From Sva-07 sp942492715 (lineage in GTDB: Bacteria; Actinomycetota; Acidimicrobiia; Acidimicrobiales; Ilumatobacteraceae), in the NCBI GenBank assembly GCA_942492715.1, contig CALOFW010000011.1:46240-110239 (forward strand): a stretch of 64,000 nucleotides of DNA, read 5' to 3'. A model generated the notes under the pieces. It saw nothing but the letters and a program-made list of their open reading frames with translations, was not told the origin of the DNA and ran no database searches. Position numbers and translations under genes: made by a program. The stretch's first letter is position 1, and each line of letters starts with the position of its first letter. Below, in pieces: positions 33,399 through 41,827 of this stretch.

Positions 33399-34631
33399 TC
33401 AGTAGCCGGTGCCGCAGAACGGCGCAGGGTGCACTGCGAAGAGGGCGTCGAGGCGACCGAGGAGCTCGTCGCTCGCGGTCACCCCACCGATCGCTGCCAG
33501 GTCGTTCCACGACACGGCGCCGAGGTAGGCGGCGGACAGCGTCTCGATGCCCACGTCGACGTCGGCCGCGACCTCCGTGCGTACCGCACCGACTCGTGAC
33601 AGCGACCAACGGCCGCAGTTGTCGGCGAACATCGGATCCTCGACGGCGACGACGACGGTCGAGTCGACGGGGCCGTAGGTGCGCGTCGAGAGTGCGGCGT
33701 CGACGTCCAGGATGCGGACCCACTGATCGTCGAGGCGTTGGCGGGCCTCGTAGGCGCGGGCGTCGTGCATCGCGCGTCGGACCGGTTCGTCCGTCGGACG
33801 GACCCCGGCCTGCCACGTGACGACGAGGTCGATGTCGAGCAGGAACCGCCACAGCTCGATCTCGACCTCGGGTGAGGCACCCCACAGATCGTGGATCTTG
33901 CCGGCGCCGACCGGATTGCTCGCGAAGCTCTCGTCCCAGTCGACCTCGTAGTACACGTAGCCGTCGTCGGTGCCGTCGGCGGCGGTGTGGACCGCCACGA
34001 ACGAGCCCTTGCCGAACACGGCCTCGACGGGCTTGCTGGCCTCTCTCAGGGTCCACTCCCACCACCATGGTGGACGGTTGACCGACCCGACCCGCCAGCG
34101 AGCCACTCGGTCGTAGAGGTCGGGGACGACGTTCATCACCTCGGTGTAGGGGAGCAGCCGCATCGCGCCGGGCATCGGCGACGTTCGCCAGGGCTTCGCC
34201 GATCGTGTGGTGATCTGGGCACCGATCGAATCGGTGGCAAGGCCGAAGCCGAAGCGTCGATAGATCGACGTCTCGCTGGCATGCAGGGTGGCGAGGACGT
34301 TGCCACGCTCGCGCGATTCGATCAGGAGCCGGTGCATCAACTGGGTGAGGACACCCTGACGGGTGTGGGTCGGGAGGACCCCCACCCGTGTCACGCCGGC
34401 GGTTGCGACCTTGGCGCCACCCGGCACGGTCGAGTCGAAGCGGAACGCCGCCACGTTGCCGGCGCACACGTCGCCGTCCCATGCGGCAAACGCATCGCTG
34501 TCATCCCACGATGCTTGGCTCGCTGCGAAACGCTCGTCGTTGACCGGGCCGCTGAGCAGGGCGGCCCGGAGCGTGTCCGTCGCCGCTCTGCGCTCGTCGA
34601 CCGCAACCGGCCGGATGTCGAAGTCGGGCAT
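33399..34631 (-). CDS. Eis-family GNAT N-acetyltransferase
   Basis: A 410-residue acetyltransferase of the Eis type, with an N-terminal GNAT domain (acetyl-CoA loop VTRVGVLPTHTRQGVLTQLMHRLL), a second GNAT-like domain with LWRFLLDIDLVVTWQAGVRP, and a C-terminal sterol-carrier-like domain (LSRVGAVRTEVAADVDVGIETLSAAYLGAVS) ending in an aromatic residue (FCGTGY), as in Eis where the C-terminal carboxylate is catalytic. Known relatives acetylate aminoglycosides or peptide lysines. It stands alone between two family C hairpins. Confidence 0.87.
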   Translation of the reverse strand: MPDFDIRPVAVDERRAATDTLRAALLSGPVNDERFAASQASWDDSDAFAAWDGDVCAGNVAAFRFDSTVPGGAKVATAGVTRVGVLPTHTRQGVLTQLMHRLLIESRERGNVLATLHASETSIYRRFGFGLATDSIGAQITTRSAKPWRTSPMPGAMRLLPYTEVMNVVPDLYDRVARWRVGSVNRPPWWWEWTLREASKPVEAVFGKGSFVAVHTAADGTDDGYVYYEVDWDESFASNPVGAGKIHDLWGASPEVEIELWRFLLDIDLVVTWQAGVRPTDEPVRRAMHDARAYEARQRLDDQWVRILDVDAALSTRTYGPVDSTVVVAVEDPMFADNCGRWSLSRVGAVRTEVAADVDVGIETLSAAYLGAVSWNDLAAIGGVTASDELLGRLDALFAVHPAPFCGTGY

Positions 34632-34682
34632 TCGCCCACGATGTCACAGCCGCTCTCACTGACGGCACCCGGTTTCCCCCCG

Positions 34683-34724
34683 GCGATGAGCGAACCGCCC
34701 GAATGCCGGCGTGTCGCTCATCGC
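34683..34724. terminator. Hairpin, palindrome family C copy 2
   Basis: A perfect 11-bp stem (GCGATGAGCGA / TCGCTCATCGC) with a 20-nt loop, in the 119 bp between the sigma factor gene end and the Eis-type gene start. A partial third copy of the arm (TCATCGCT) follows directly. Probably the sigma factor gene terminator. Confidence 0.65.
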
Positions 34725-34750
34725 TCATCGCTGAGCGGGGTGGGCCGGCG

Positions 34751-35686
34751 TCAGACGGCGAGGAGGTCGCGGGCGCCGGTGTCGCTCGACGGGTGACGCA
34801 GCTTGCTCATCGCACGCGCCTCGATCTGGCGGATGCGCTCGCGGGTGAGGTTGAAGTGCTCGCCGACCTCTTCGAGCGTGCGTGGCTCGCCGCGGTCGAG
34901 ACCGAAGCGGAGCTTGAGGATCTCCCGCTCGCGCTCGTCGAGTGGGGCGAGCAGCCGCGAGATCTCCTCGGGCAGCAGCGCCGTGGCGGCGACCTCGAAC
35001 GGCGATTCGGCCGAGCGGTCCTCGACGACGTCGCCGAGTTCGGCGTCGCCGTCCTCGCGCAGCGGCTCCGACAGCGAGAGCGGCTCGGCGGCGAAGCGCA
35101 GCGCCTCGGTCACCTTGTCCTCGGGCATCTCGACTTCCTTGGCCAGCTCGGAGAGCGTCGCCGGACGGCCGTGCTTGAGCTCGAGGCGCGAGCGGGCCTT
35201 CTGCAGCCGCGCCAGCGTGTCGCCGGCGTGGACCGGCAGGCGGATCGTGCGGCCCGTGTTGGCGATACCGCGGGTGATCGCCTGGCGGATCCACCACGTG
35301 GCATACGTGGAGAACTTGAAGCCCTTGCGCCAGTCGAACTTCTCGACGGCGTGCATCAGACCGAGGTTGCCCTCCTGGATCAGGTCGAGCAGCGGCAGGC
35401 CGGACGCCTGGTACTTCTTGGCGATCGACACCACCAGCCGGAGGTTCGACTGGACGAACTGACGCTCTGCCTCCTCGCCCTGGCGGGCGGTGCGGCGCAG
35501 TTCGCGCTTCTTCGCCGCGGTGAGTTCCTCGCCGGCGTCGAGCTGGGCGATGGCCTCGTTGCCTGCTTCGATGGCCTTCGCGAGTCGCACCTCGTCGTCT
35601 TTCGTCAGCAGCGTGTACTGCCCGATATCGGTGAGGTAGAGACGGACGAGGTCTTCGTCGTCTCGGTCGACGCGGTCTTTGGCCAC
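34751..35686 (-). CDS. Primary-type (RpoD/SigB group) RNA polymerase sigma factor
   Basis: A 311-residue sigma-70 factor. Region 1.2 (DLVRLYLTDIGQYTLLTKDDEVRLAKAIEAG), region 2 (NLRLVVSIAKKYQASGLPLLDLIQEGNLGLMHAVEKFDWRKGFKFSTYATWWIRQAITR), region 3 and region 4 (PLDEREREILKLRFGL and EEVGEHFNLTRERIRQIEARAMSKLRH) are complete. The short N-terminus without region 1.1 fits a group 2 factor like actinobacterial SigB/HrdA, or a short housekeeping factor. Which of these it is depends on other sigma genes in the genome. The start has GGAG about 9 nt upstream. Confidence 0.92.
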   Translation of the reverse strand: MAKDRVDRDDEDLVRLYLTDIGQYTLLTKDDEVRLAKAIEAGNEAIAQLDAGEELTAAKKRELRRTARQGEEAERQFVQSNLRLVVSIAKKYQASGLPLLDLIQEGNLGLMHAVEKFDWRKGFKFSTYATWWIRQAITRGIANTGRTIRLPVHAGDTLARLQKARSRLELKHGRPATLSELAKEVEMPEDKVTEALRFAAEPLSLSEPLREDGDAELGDVVEDRSAESPFEVAATALLPEEISRLLAPLDEREREILKLRFGLDRGEPRTLEEVGEHFNLTRERIRQIEARAMSKLRHPSSDTGARDLLAV

Positions 35687-35911
35687 CTGGTGCTCCTACT
35701 GTGTTGATTCAACGGAGGCGCTGACCGTGGTCGGTGCCCCCGTGGAGGATTCGGCGTGCGAGGGTGTCGAATGACGGTGTCTGCAGAAGAGGTGCACGAC
35801 AGCTGACATGAGACGCAGGTCACGATACCGACGTCCTCCGATCCGTCAACCACTTGAACACAACCGCAATGAGATATCGCAGCGGGAGATGAAGGGACAC
35901 GATGAATCGTC

Positions 35912-36250
35912 ATGAGTGATGCGACAGACAGCGGGGCGCTGGACGAGGTCGATCTGACGATCGTGACGTTGCGCTTCGACGCCTCGGACAACGCCGCGCT
36001 GCTCGCCGTACTGTCGAAGTACGTCGTGCTCACCCGGATGCAGGACGGTTGCCGCAACGTCGACCTCTGCTCCAGCGTCACGGTGCCGGGCCGCCATCTG
36101 CTGGTGCAGAAGTGGGAGACACCGGAACACCAGCGTCGACACTTCGACTCCGAGGTGATGGTCGACATGGCCCGGTCGTGCGTCGGTCTGCTCGCGTCGG
36201 CGCCCGAGATCGACCTGTGGGAGGCGACGAGCGCCCACGACCTCCGGTAA
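35912..36250 (+). CDS. Antibiotic-biosynthesis-monooxygenase (ABM) domain protein
   Basis: A 112-residue dimeric alpha/beta-barrel type protein. DLTIVTLRFDASDNAALLAVLSKYVVLTRMQDGCRNVDLCSS and LLVQKWETPEHQRRHFDSEVMVDMA follow the ABM pattern, in which small oxygenases act on quinol-like compounds or heme. No cofactor residues can be assigned. ATG at 35912 is preceded by a weak ribosome site. It is divergent from the sigma factor gene (225-bp gap, nothing else recognised there) and 67 bp ahead of the Bax1-I gene. Confidence 0.75.
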   Translation: MSDATDSGALDEVDLTIVTLRFDASDNAALLAVLSKYVVLTRMQDGCRNVDLCSSVTVPGRHLLVQKWETPEHQRRHFDSEVMVDMARSCVGLLASAPEIDLWEATSAHDLR

Positions 36251-36317
36251 GAACTCCGTGAAGGCGCCACCACATCGAGGGCGCCTGACTGTGACGCGAA
36301 GGTACAATCGGAGGACC

Positions 36318-37151
36318 ATGCCGAATCCAGTGTTCAAAGAAGAAGCCTTCGACAAGGCCTCACACGACTTCCGGGCGACCCAGCCCGGGTGGGCGGCCCC
36401 CGAGGCCGGCACCCACACCCAGACCAAGCCGCTCACCGACGGTCCGGTCAGCACGTGGCAGAAGGCGATGACGCTCAACGGCGTGATCACTGCGTCCGCC
36501 GTGTTGCTGATCATGCTGCTCGTCGCCGGAGCGTTCGGTTGGAACGCAGCCAGCGGGCCGACCCTCGAGAACGGCGTCGAAACCTACTCGTTCCCGCCGA
36601 TTGCGATGGTGGGCATCATCGTCGGGTTCATCGCAGTGCTCGTCGCCATGCGCAAGCCGAACCTGGCGAAGATCCTCGGCCCGGTCTACGCGATCGGATA
36701 CGGCTTTGCGGTCGGCGCGATCTCCAAGGGCTACGAGACGTTCTACGACGGCATCGTCGTCCAGGCGGTGCTGGCCACGGCGTCGGTGTTCACGGTGATG
36801 CTCGTGCTCTACCGCACCCGCATCATCAAGGTGACCGACAAGTTCCGGCGCACGGTCATCATCGCCACGCTCGGCGTGATGGTGCTGTACCTCTTCTCGT
36901 TCGTGATCAGCCTGTTCGGAACCACGCTGCCGTTCCTCGATGGCAGCAACATGGCGCTGAGCATCGTCTTCTCGCTGTTCGTGTGCGGTCTCGCCGCCGC
37001 CAACCTCGCACTCGACTTCGACTTCATCGAACGGGGCATCAAGTCGGGCCTGCCGCAGAACTACGAGTGGGTGGCAGGCCTGGGGCTCGTGGTCACGCTC
37101 GTGTGGCTGTACCTCGAGATCCTCCGTCTGCTCTCCTACCTGCGCAACTGA
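36318..37151 (+). CDS. Bax inhibitor-1/YccA family membrane protein
   Basis: A 277-residue Bax1-I (TMBIM) family protein with seven transmembrane helices after a 45-residue polar N-terminus (MPNPVFKEEAFDKA, typical of the actinobacterial form). GPVYAIGYGFAVGAISKGYETFYDGIVVQAVLATASVFTVM and FDFIERGIKSGLPQNYEWVAGLGLVVTLVWLYLEILRLL are the diagnostic parts; the latter holds the Asp region linked to pH-dependent ion leak in bacterial homologues. GGAGGA precedes the ATG by 2-7 nt. The physiological role in actinobacteria is unclear. Confidence 0.92.
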   Translation: MPNPVFKEEAFDKASHDFRATQPGWAAPEAGTHTQTKPLTDGPVSTWQKAMTLNGVITASAVLLIMLLVAGAFGWNAASGPTLENGVETYSFPPIAMVGIIVGFIAVLVAMRKPNLAKILGPVYAIGYGFAVGAISKGYETFYDGIVVQAVLATASVFTVMLVLYRTRIIKVTDKFRRTVIIATLGVMVLYLFSFVISLFGTTLPFLDGSNMALSIVFSLFVCGLAAANLALDFDFIERGIKSGLPQNYEWVAGLGLVVTLVWLYLEILRLLSYLRN

Positions 37152-37189
37152 TGGCTGCGCCACGCTGATCGAGCGGTCGGCGTGCTGAC

Positions 37190-37900
37190 ATGAACCGAAC
37201 CGAACCGTCCGACGGCGGCAGTCTCCTCGAGGCTGCCGCCGTCGGCGTTGTCGGCGGAGCACTCGGTGTTGCCGTCGGTGCACCGTTCGGGATCGCGCTG
37301 CCGCTCGGTGCCGTCGGTGCGGTGAACGGGGCGATCACGGGTTGGCGGCGGATCTACGACTGGGGCTGTTCGGCCGGGCCGGTCGGGTTCGTGCTCGACT
37401 CGACATGGGGGCTGCCGATGACCGCTGCGGGGGTGGCGTCGCAGGCACTCGGTGTGCTGCGCGGCGCGCCGGGCTACGACGCCTCGCTGAGTCGGCGGGC
37501 CAACCGCATGGTGTTCCGCCGCGGCTTCGTGCCGCGGTCGGGGTTCGCGATCACGGTCGGCAACGTCGTGAGTGGCGCCGGCGACACGTCGCTGCCCCGG
37601 CGTCGCAAGCTCGTCACCGACCACGAGGACGTGCACGTGTGGCAGGCCCGCTGGTTCGGGCCGTTCTATCCGGTGCTGTACGGGGGCTGGATGCTCGCGG
37701 GCGGCGCCGTGGGCATCGTGGTGTGGGCGGTCACGCGTCGCTCCGACCCGTTCGCCAAGGTGGTCGAGTCGTGTGCGTACTACCTCAACCCGTTCGAGTG
37801 GTGGGCCTACAGCCGCGACGACCACTGGCCGCCCTCGGGCAAGGTGCGCGGCCTCGGCTGGCGCAAGCCGGTGGTGCGCCCCCTCCGCCGCCCCGCCTGA
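37190..37900 (+). CDS. Membrane protein with a HExxH motif, function unknown
   Basis: A 236-residue protein. The N-terminus is a Gly/Ala-rich helix pair (LLEAAAVGVVGGALGVAVGAPFGIALPLGAVGAVNGAI). The middle has RANRMVFRRGFVPRSGFAITVGNVVSGAGD, then KLVTDHEDVHVWQARWFGPFYPVLYGGWMLAG, where HEDVH (145-149) is a HExxH zinc-protease-like motif, followed by a TM helix and by VVESCAYYLNPFEWWAY, whose Glu could be the third ligand. A membrane-bound metalloprotease is possible but unproven; the motif could be structural. It lies 38 bp after the Bax1-I gene. Confidence 0.65.
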   Translation: MNRTEPSDGGSLLEAAAVGVVGGALGVAVGAPFGIALPLGAVGAVNGAITGWRRIYDWGCSAGPVGFVLDSTWGLPMTAAGVASQALGVLRGAPGYDASLSRRANRMVFRRGFVPRSGFAITVGNVVSGAGDTSLPRRRKLVTDHEDVHVWQARWFGPFYPVLYGGWMLAGGAVGIVVWAVTRRSDPFAKVVESCAYYLNPFEWWAYSRDDHWPPSGKVRGLGWRKPVVRPLRRPA

Positions 37901-37911
37901 GCCCCCGGCAG

Positions 37912-38037
37912 CCCCCGGTTCCGTTTGCGTCGAGGTTCGGGTGGCCTGTCCCACCGAAATCCGTGCGCAAACACGGCGTGTCGGATTCCATCTGGTTCGT
38001 GTCGGATTCCCGGTGGAACCTCGACACAAACCGGGGG
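37912..38037. repeat. 126-bp element with long terminal inverted repeats (family D)
   Basis: The ends are inverted repeats of about 30 bp sharing GGTT and GTTTGNGTCGAGGTTC. Inside are a small hairpin (CCGTG / CACGG) and two direct copies of GTGTCGGATTCC (37978-37989 and 37999-38010). The element fills most of the gap between two convergent genes. It may be a MITE-like mobile element, a structured RNA, or a complex bidirectional terminator. A partial relative with CCCCGGTTGTGTCG on the minus strand lies near 56735-56749. Confidence 0.55.
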
Positions 38038-38063
38038 CAGGTGACGCGGGCGAGGAGTGGGGG

Positions 38064-38636
38064 TCAGCCGCGGGCGGTGGCGACGACGTCGGACCATCCG
38101 AGGTCGTCGGCCGCCCAGAGCACGTCGAACGCGGCGTCGACGCCGTCGTCGAACCCGAACCGGTTGCGGTGGTTGTACCGCCAGCGCTGCTGGTTGGTGC
38201 GGATGCCGAGGCGGGCCAGCCGGCCGACGCAATAGGTGTCCCAGGCGGCGTTCTCCTCGAGCGTGAGGTCGACGTCGGCGGGCACGCCGGCGAAGTCGGG
38301 CCGGAGCCGGTCGTGGGCCCGCAACAGGATGCGGCCGAACGACTCGCGGGCGTTGTCGGCGCTGAACGACATCGGGTGTTGGCGGTCCTCGAGCGCTCCG
38401 CTCTCGGCGTGGAGGGTGATCGTGGCGTCCGATCCGGTGCCGTCGAGTTCCTCCGACAGCTTCGCCAGGGGCGTGGTCTCGTCGATGACGACGTGAATCG
38501 GATTGGGGATCTCGAACATCGCAGCCAGTTCGGCCACGATCTCGGCGATCTCGTTCGCGTCGAACTTGACGAAGACGAACTCGGTGGGTGAGACCGTCAC
38601 GCGTCCGGTGGACGGAGCGGTCGAGACGTCGGTCAT
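38064..38636 (-). CDS. Protein of unknown function in a ferritin-like gene cluster
   Basis: A 190-residue cytoplasmic protein, rather acidic, with no signal or TM helix. It opens VSPTEFVFVKFDANEIAEIVAELAAMFEIPNPIHVVIDETTPLAKLSEELDG and ends WRYNHRNRFGFDDGVDAAFDVLWAADDLGWSDVVATARG. Similar proteins exist in other actinobacteria without a named role. The first part could be a compact alpha/beta fold. It is 11 bp downstream of two ferritin-like genes on the same strand, which suggests a shared task. Confidence 0.65.
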   Translation of the reverse strand: MTDVSTAPSTGRVTVSPTEFVFVKFDANEIAEIVAELAAMFEIPNPIHVVIDETTPLAKLSEELDGTGSDATITLHAESGALEDRQHPMSFSADNARESFGRILLRAHDRLRPDFAGVPADVDLTLEENAAWDTYCVGRLARLGIRTNQQRWRYNHRNRFGFDDGVDAAFDVLWAADDLGWSDVVATARG

Positions 38637-38647
38637 CGGCGGTGCCG

Positions 38648-39514
38648 TCAGGCCGGCGCGTCGGCGCCGACCTTCTCGCGGTAGGCGAGCACCGCAGCCC
38701 GACGTTCGGCGAGCGCCTCGGCGTCCATCTCCGAGATCGTCTGGACCTCGTCGTCGGTGAAACCGGCGAGCTCGCGGAATCGCTTGGCGAGGCTGAACGA
38801 ACTCTCCGGGCTCTCACCGCGGGCACCGCCGAAGCTGAACAGCTTGTCGACCACTTGCTGGAATTCGAGCGCCTTGGTGCGACGGTCGGGGTCGTTGGCG
38901 GTGACCTTGCGGAGCCAGTCGGAGCCCATCTTCACGTGGGTCACCTCGTCGGCGAGCATCCAGTCTTCGCAGAACTCGAGATACGGGTCGCCGGCGACGT
39001 CGCCGAACTCCTTCATCTGGGTGAACACGTCGATCGCCAGGCCTTCGAGCGCCCGGTTGACACCGGCGAGGCGCAGGATCGGGTCGTTCGAGCAGGCCGC
39101 TTCGAACAGCACCGTGTTCTCGGCGAACTCGCCGAGTTCGGTGCCCATCCAGTCGGAGAGCTTGGCGCTGATCTCGACGTGGCGGGCTTCGTCCCATGCC
39201 TGGCGGGCCATGTCGAGCTTCAACTCGAACGGGATCGTGTCGTTGGTGCCGTCTCCGGCCGCGAAGTCGTGCGCCGTGCGTCCGGCGCCCTCGAGCGCCT
39301 GGATCTCGCCGACCATGATCCCGTGCATCAGGCCGCGGGCGGCGTCGGACGCGTCGTGGCGTTCCGGGGTGAGGCGCTTGGTGGCGCCGCGGCTCTTGGC
39401 CGACGACTCCTTGAGTTCGATCGCGGTGCGACCGTCCTTCATGCGTTCGGCCATGTTGGTCTGGACGAACCGCTCGTCGCGAGCGAGGTCCTCTACCGGA
39501 AAGAACTGACGCAT
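38648..39514 (-). CDS. Ferritin-like di-iron protein (subunit 1 of a pair)
   Basis: A 288-residue helical protein with a di-iron pattern: Glu70 in MVGEIQALEGAG, Glu109 and His112 in WDEARHVEIS, Glu157 in RALEGLAIDVF, and Glu190 and His193 in LADEVTHVKMG. This E, ExxH, E, ExxH order is that of ferritin-like oxygenases, RNR-like proteins and related families. A substrate oxidation or RNA/lipid hydroxylation role is plausible but not assignable. Its ATG overlaps the TGA of the next ferritin-like gene (TGATG). With 39514-40203 and 38064-38636 it forms a three-gene operon. Confidence 0.72.
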   Translation of the reverse strand: MRQFFPVEDLARDERFVQTNMAERMKDGRTAIELKESSAKSRGATKRLTPERHDASDAARGLMHGIMVGEIQALEGAGRTAHDFAAGDGTNDTIPFELKLDMARQAWDEARHVEISAKLSDWMGTELGEFAENTVLFEAACSNDPILRLAGVNRALEGLAIDVFTQMKEFGDVAGDPYLEFCEDWMLADEVTHVKMGSDWLRKVTANDPDRRTKALEFQQVVDKLFSFGGARGESPESSFSLAKRFRELAGFTDDEVQTISEMDAEALAERRAAVLAYREKVGADAPA

Positions 39515-40203
39515 CAGGCGCCCCCTTCAGTCGTGGTGCTGGCGGTCATCATATTCGTCATGCCGATGCTGTCGAGGCCGGTGATGCCACCGGCCTCGAT
39601 CATCAGCGCCTCGAGTCGGGCCTGGTGGACCGCAGCCCGCTCGACGTGCTTCGGTGTGGTGATCAACGACTGCAGCAGCATCTCGCCGTCGCGCCAGTCG
39701 TCGAACTCGTCCTGGAGGATGAAGTTGATCGACCGGATCGTCGGTGCGTCGGTGATCTCGCTCGTGTTGTTGCGGTGGTAGGTGTACGCGGCGATGAACC
39801 GCGGGATCAGCACCCGGTAGACGCCGACCAGCTTCTCGATGGTCAGCTCGGGCGCTTCCGGTTCGGTCATCGCCGCGATGAACCGCTCCATCGCCTCGTT
39901 GGCGGGCACCGTCAGGCGTTCGGGCTTCATCTCGCGCAGCTCGGGAAGGCGCTTGTTCCAGAGGTCGGCGTGCCAGGCGTGGTGGTAGCAGTGGGTGCCG
40001 AGGCGCATCTTGACGTCGAGCTCGGGCACGGTGGCGACCCATCCGCCGAGCGCCTCGAACAGCTTCATCTCGGTCCACTTGTAGTTGCCGACGCGCCGGG
40101 CGGTCTCCTCGACGCTGAACGATCCGGGGATGTCGCGTCGATCCCACGGCGCGAACGGCGCCCGCGCGGTCGATTCGTGTGCGTCTGTCGCCGTGGTCGC
40201 CAT
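39514..40203 (-). CDS. Ferritin-like helical protein (subunit 2 of a pair)
   Basis: A 229-residue helical protein. NYKWTEMKLFEALGGWVATVPELDVKMRLGTHCYHHAWHADLWNKRLPEL looks like the first two helices of a ferritin-like bundle, with Glu45 or Glu50 and a His-rich helix (His71, 74, 75, 78). SINFILQDEFDDWRDGEMLLQSLI is a later acidic helix. The set of metal ligands is less regular than in its neighbour, so this may be a structural or second catalytic subunit. First gene of the operon; its start is an ATG at 40203, 175 bp from the AarF-like gene end. Confidence 0.65.
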   Translation of the reverse strand: MATTATDAHESTARAPFAPWDRRDIPGSFSVEETARRVGNYKWTEMKLFEALGGWVATVPELDVKMRLGTHCYHHAWHADLWNKRLPELREMKPERLTVPANEAMERFIAAMTEPEAPELTIEKLVGVYRVLIPRFIAAYTYHRNNTSEITDAPTIRSINFILQDEFDDWRDGEMLLQSLITTPKHVERAAVHQARLEALMIEAGGITGLDSIGMTNMMTASTTTEGGA

Positions 40204-40249
40204 CGCAAGGAAGCTACTGAACTCCAGCCGACCAGGCCGACCCGGACGG

Positions 40250-40291
40250 GCGATGAGCCACACCCGCCGATCTGGTGGATTCGCTCATCGC
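40250..40291. repeat. Palindrome family C, copy 3
   Basis: GCGATGAGC and GCTCATCGC form a perfect 9-bp stem; the inner part (CACCCGCC and GGTGGATTC) is close to copy 1. It lies between the AarF-like gene end and the ferritin-like operon start. Confidence 0.6.
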
Positions 40292-40322
40292 TGTCGTCTG
40301 ACGCTGACGCTCGTGTGCTGCC

Positions 40323-40361
40323 GATGAGGGGAACCCCCGCATGGGGTGGGTTCGCATCATG
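40323..40361. repeat. Palindrome related to family C
   Basis: GATGAGGGGAACCCCC and GGGGTGGGTTCGCATC form an imperfect hairpin 17 bp after the AarF-like stop codon (minus strand). The ends GATG and CATC and the inner AACCC/GGGTT resemble family C, so this is probably a diverged copy and the terminator of the AarF-like unit. Confidence 0.5.
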
Positions 40362-40378
40362 GATGGGTTCGGGCGGGC

Positions 40379-41827
40379 TCAGGGGATCGGGCGGCCGGCA
40401 GCCCAGGCGGCTTCGGCGGCGCCGAGGTCGGTGGCGGGCTCGCCACCGGCGATGTACTCGAGGAGCATGCCCCGCCAGGGCCCGGTCGCCTCGAGCTTGC
40501 CGAGGATCGCGCTGACCCCCCACACCACCCGGTCGAGGATCACGAAGCTCGGCGGCATGTTGAGCTGCTCGATCACCGGCGCGTGCGGGCCCTGCACATC
40601 GAAGATCTTGCCGATCGTGTCGCGCATCCAGTCGCGGGTGAACGTGAACTCGTCGGTGAGGTACGGGATGTACGGACTCGACACGTAGTCGTACACGAGC
40701 GCCGGATCGAGGCCGTGCGACGGGGGGAGGAACCCGGACTCGACCATGGCGGCAACGAGCTGCTCGGGATCGCGGTCGATGATGATCGCGTCGACGGTCG
40801 GGCGCAGCGACTCCCACTCGCCCGGAGACCAGCGCTTCACCAGCCCGTAGTCGAGGAAGGTGACGCTGCCGTCGTGGTGGAACTTGTAGTTGCCGGGGTG
40901 CGGGTCGCCGTTGAAGATGCCGTGGCGCATGATCGCGCCCTGTGCGAATCGCCAGATGACCTCGGCGGCGCGCTGTTTGGTCGCGTACGTCTCGGTCGTG
41001 CGGAACTGGTCGAACGTCATCCCGTCGATCCACTCGGTGGTGAGCACCCGGCCGCTGCTCAGCTCCGGCACGAGCTTCGGGATCCTGACCCAGGGGTGGC
41101 CCTGGAACCGCGACTCGAACTCGGCGAGGTTGCCCGCCTCGATCGAGTAGTCGAGCTCCTCGCGCATCCGCTCGCGCAGTTCGTCGACGAGCCCCTTGGC
41201 GTCGAGGCCCTTGAGCATCATCGACGAGAACATGGCGTACATCACCTCGGCGGCGTCGAGGTCGCTCTCGATCGCCTCGTGCACGCCCGGGTACTGCACC
41301 TTGACGGCGACGTCGCGGCCGTCGTGGGTGATCGCCCGGTGTACTTGGCCGATCGATGCAGCCGCGACCGGCATGTCGGACCAGTCGAGGAACAGCTTCT
41401 CCGGCGGCTTGCCGAAGTCGCCCCGCACGACGTTGGCGGCCAGGGTCGGCGCCATCGGCGCGGCGTCGGCCTGAAGGGTGGCGAGTGCCTCCTGGGCGTC
41501 GTCGGGCAGCGCTTCGAAGATGAAGCTGATCAGCTGCCCCGCCTTCATCAACACGCCCTTCATCTCGCCGAGTTCCTTGGCGACGTCCTCGGCGGTGCGG
41601 ATCGCGAACTGCTCGTCGAGCTGTGCCCGCCGCTCCTCGGCCGAGCCGATCCCGCGCACTCGTGACACGGCGAAGCGCGCCGAGTTCCGCGCCGACAGCT
41701 TCCACACCCGCGCCGAGCGGTTGAACCGGCTGGTCAGCGGCGACTCCTTCGCCTTCTGCGCCGCGGCGGCGAGGCCGGCGGCCAGGGCGACCACGGAAGC
41801 GAGGCCGGCGACGGCCTTGCCGCGCAT
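40379..41827 (-). CDS. AarF/ABC1/UbiB family kinase-like protein
   Basis: A 482-residue ABC1/UbiB protein. An N-terminal hydrophobic stretch (VAGLASVVALAAGLAAAA) precedes the diagnostic LGEMKGVLMKAGQLISF motif, the Ala-rich loop PVAAASIGQVHRA, the kinase Lys in DVAVKVQYPG, the catalytic-like NGDPHPGNYKF and the metal motif LDYGLVKRW. Such proteins are atypical kinase/ATPase proteins tied to quinone or lipid metabolism. Its ATG overlaps the stop of a small DksA-like gene (TGATG). Confidence 0.9.
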   Translation of the reverse strand: MRGKAVAGLASVVALAAGLAAAAQKAKESPLTSRFNRSARVWKLSARNSARFAVSRVRGIGSAEERRAQLDEQFAIRTAEDVAKELGEMKGVLMKAGQLISFIFEALPDDAQEALATLQADAAPMAPTLAANVVRGDFGKPPEKLFLDWSDMPVAAASIGQVHRAITHDGRDVAVKVQYPGVHEAIESDLDAAEVMYAMFSSMMLKGLDAKGLVDELRERMREELDYSIEAGNLAEFESRFQGHPWVRIPKLVPELSSGRVLTTEWIDGMTFDQFRTTETYATKQRAAEVIWRFAQGAIMRHGIFNGDPHPGNYKFHHDGSVTFLDYGLVKRWSPGEWESLRPTVDAIIIDRDPEQLVAAMVESGFLPPSHGLDPALVYDYVSSPYIPYLTDEFTFTRDWMRDTIGKIFDVQGPHAPVIEQLNMPPSFVILDRVVWGVSAILGKLEATGPWRGMLLEYIAGGEPATDLGAAEAAWAAGRPIP

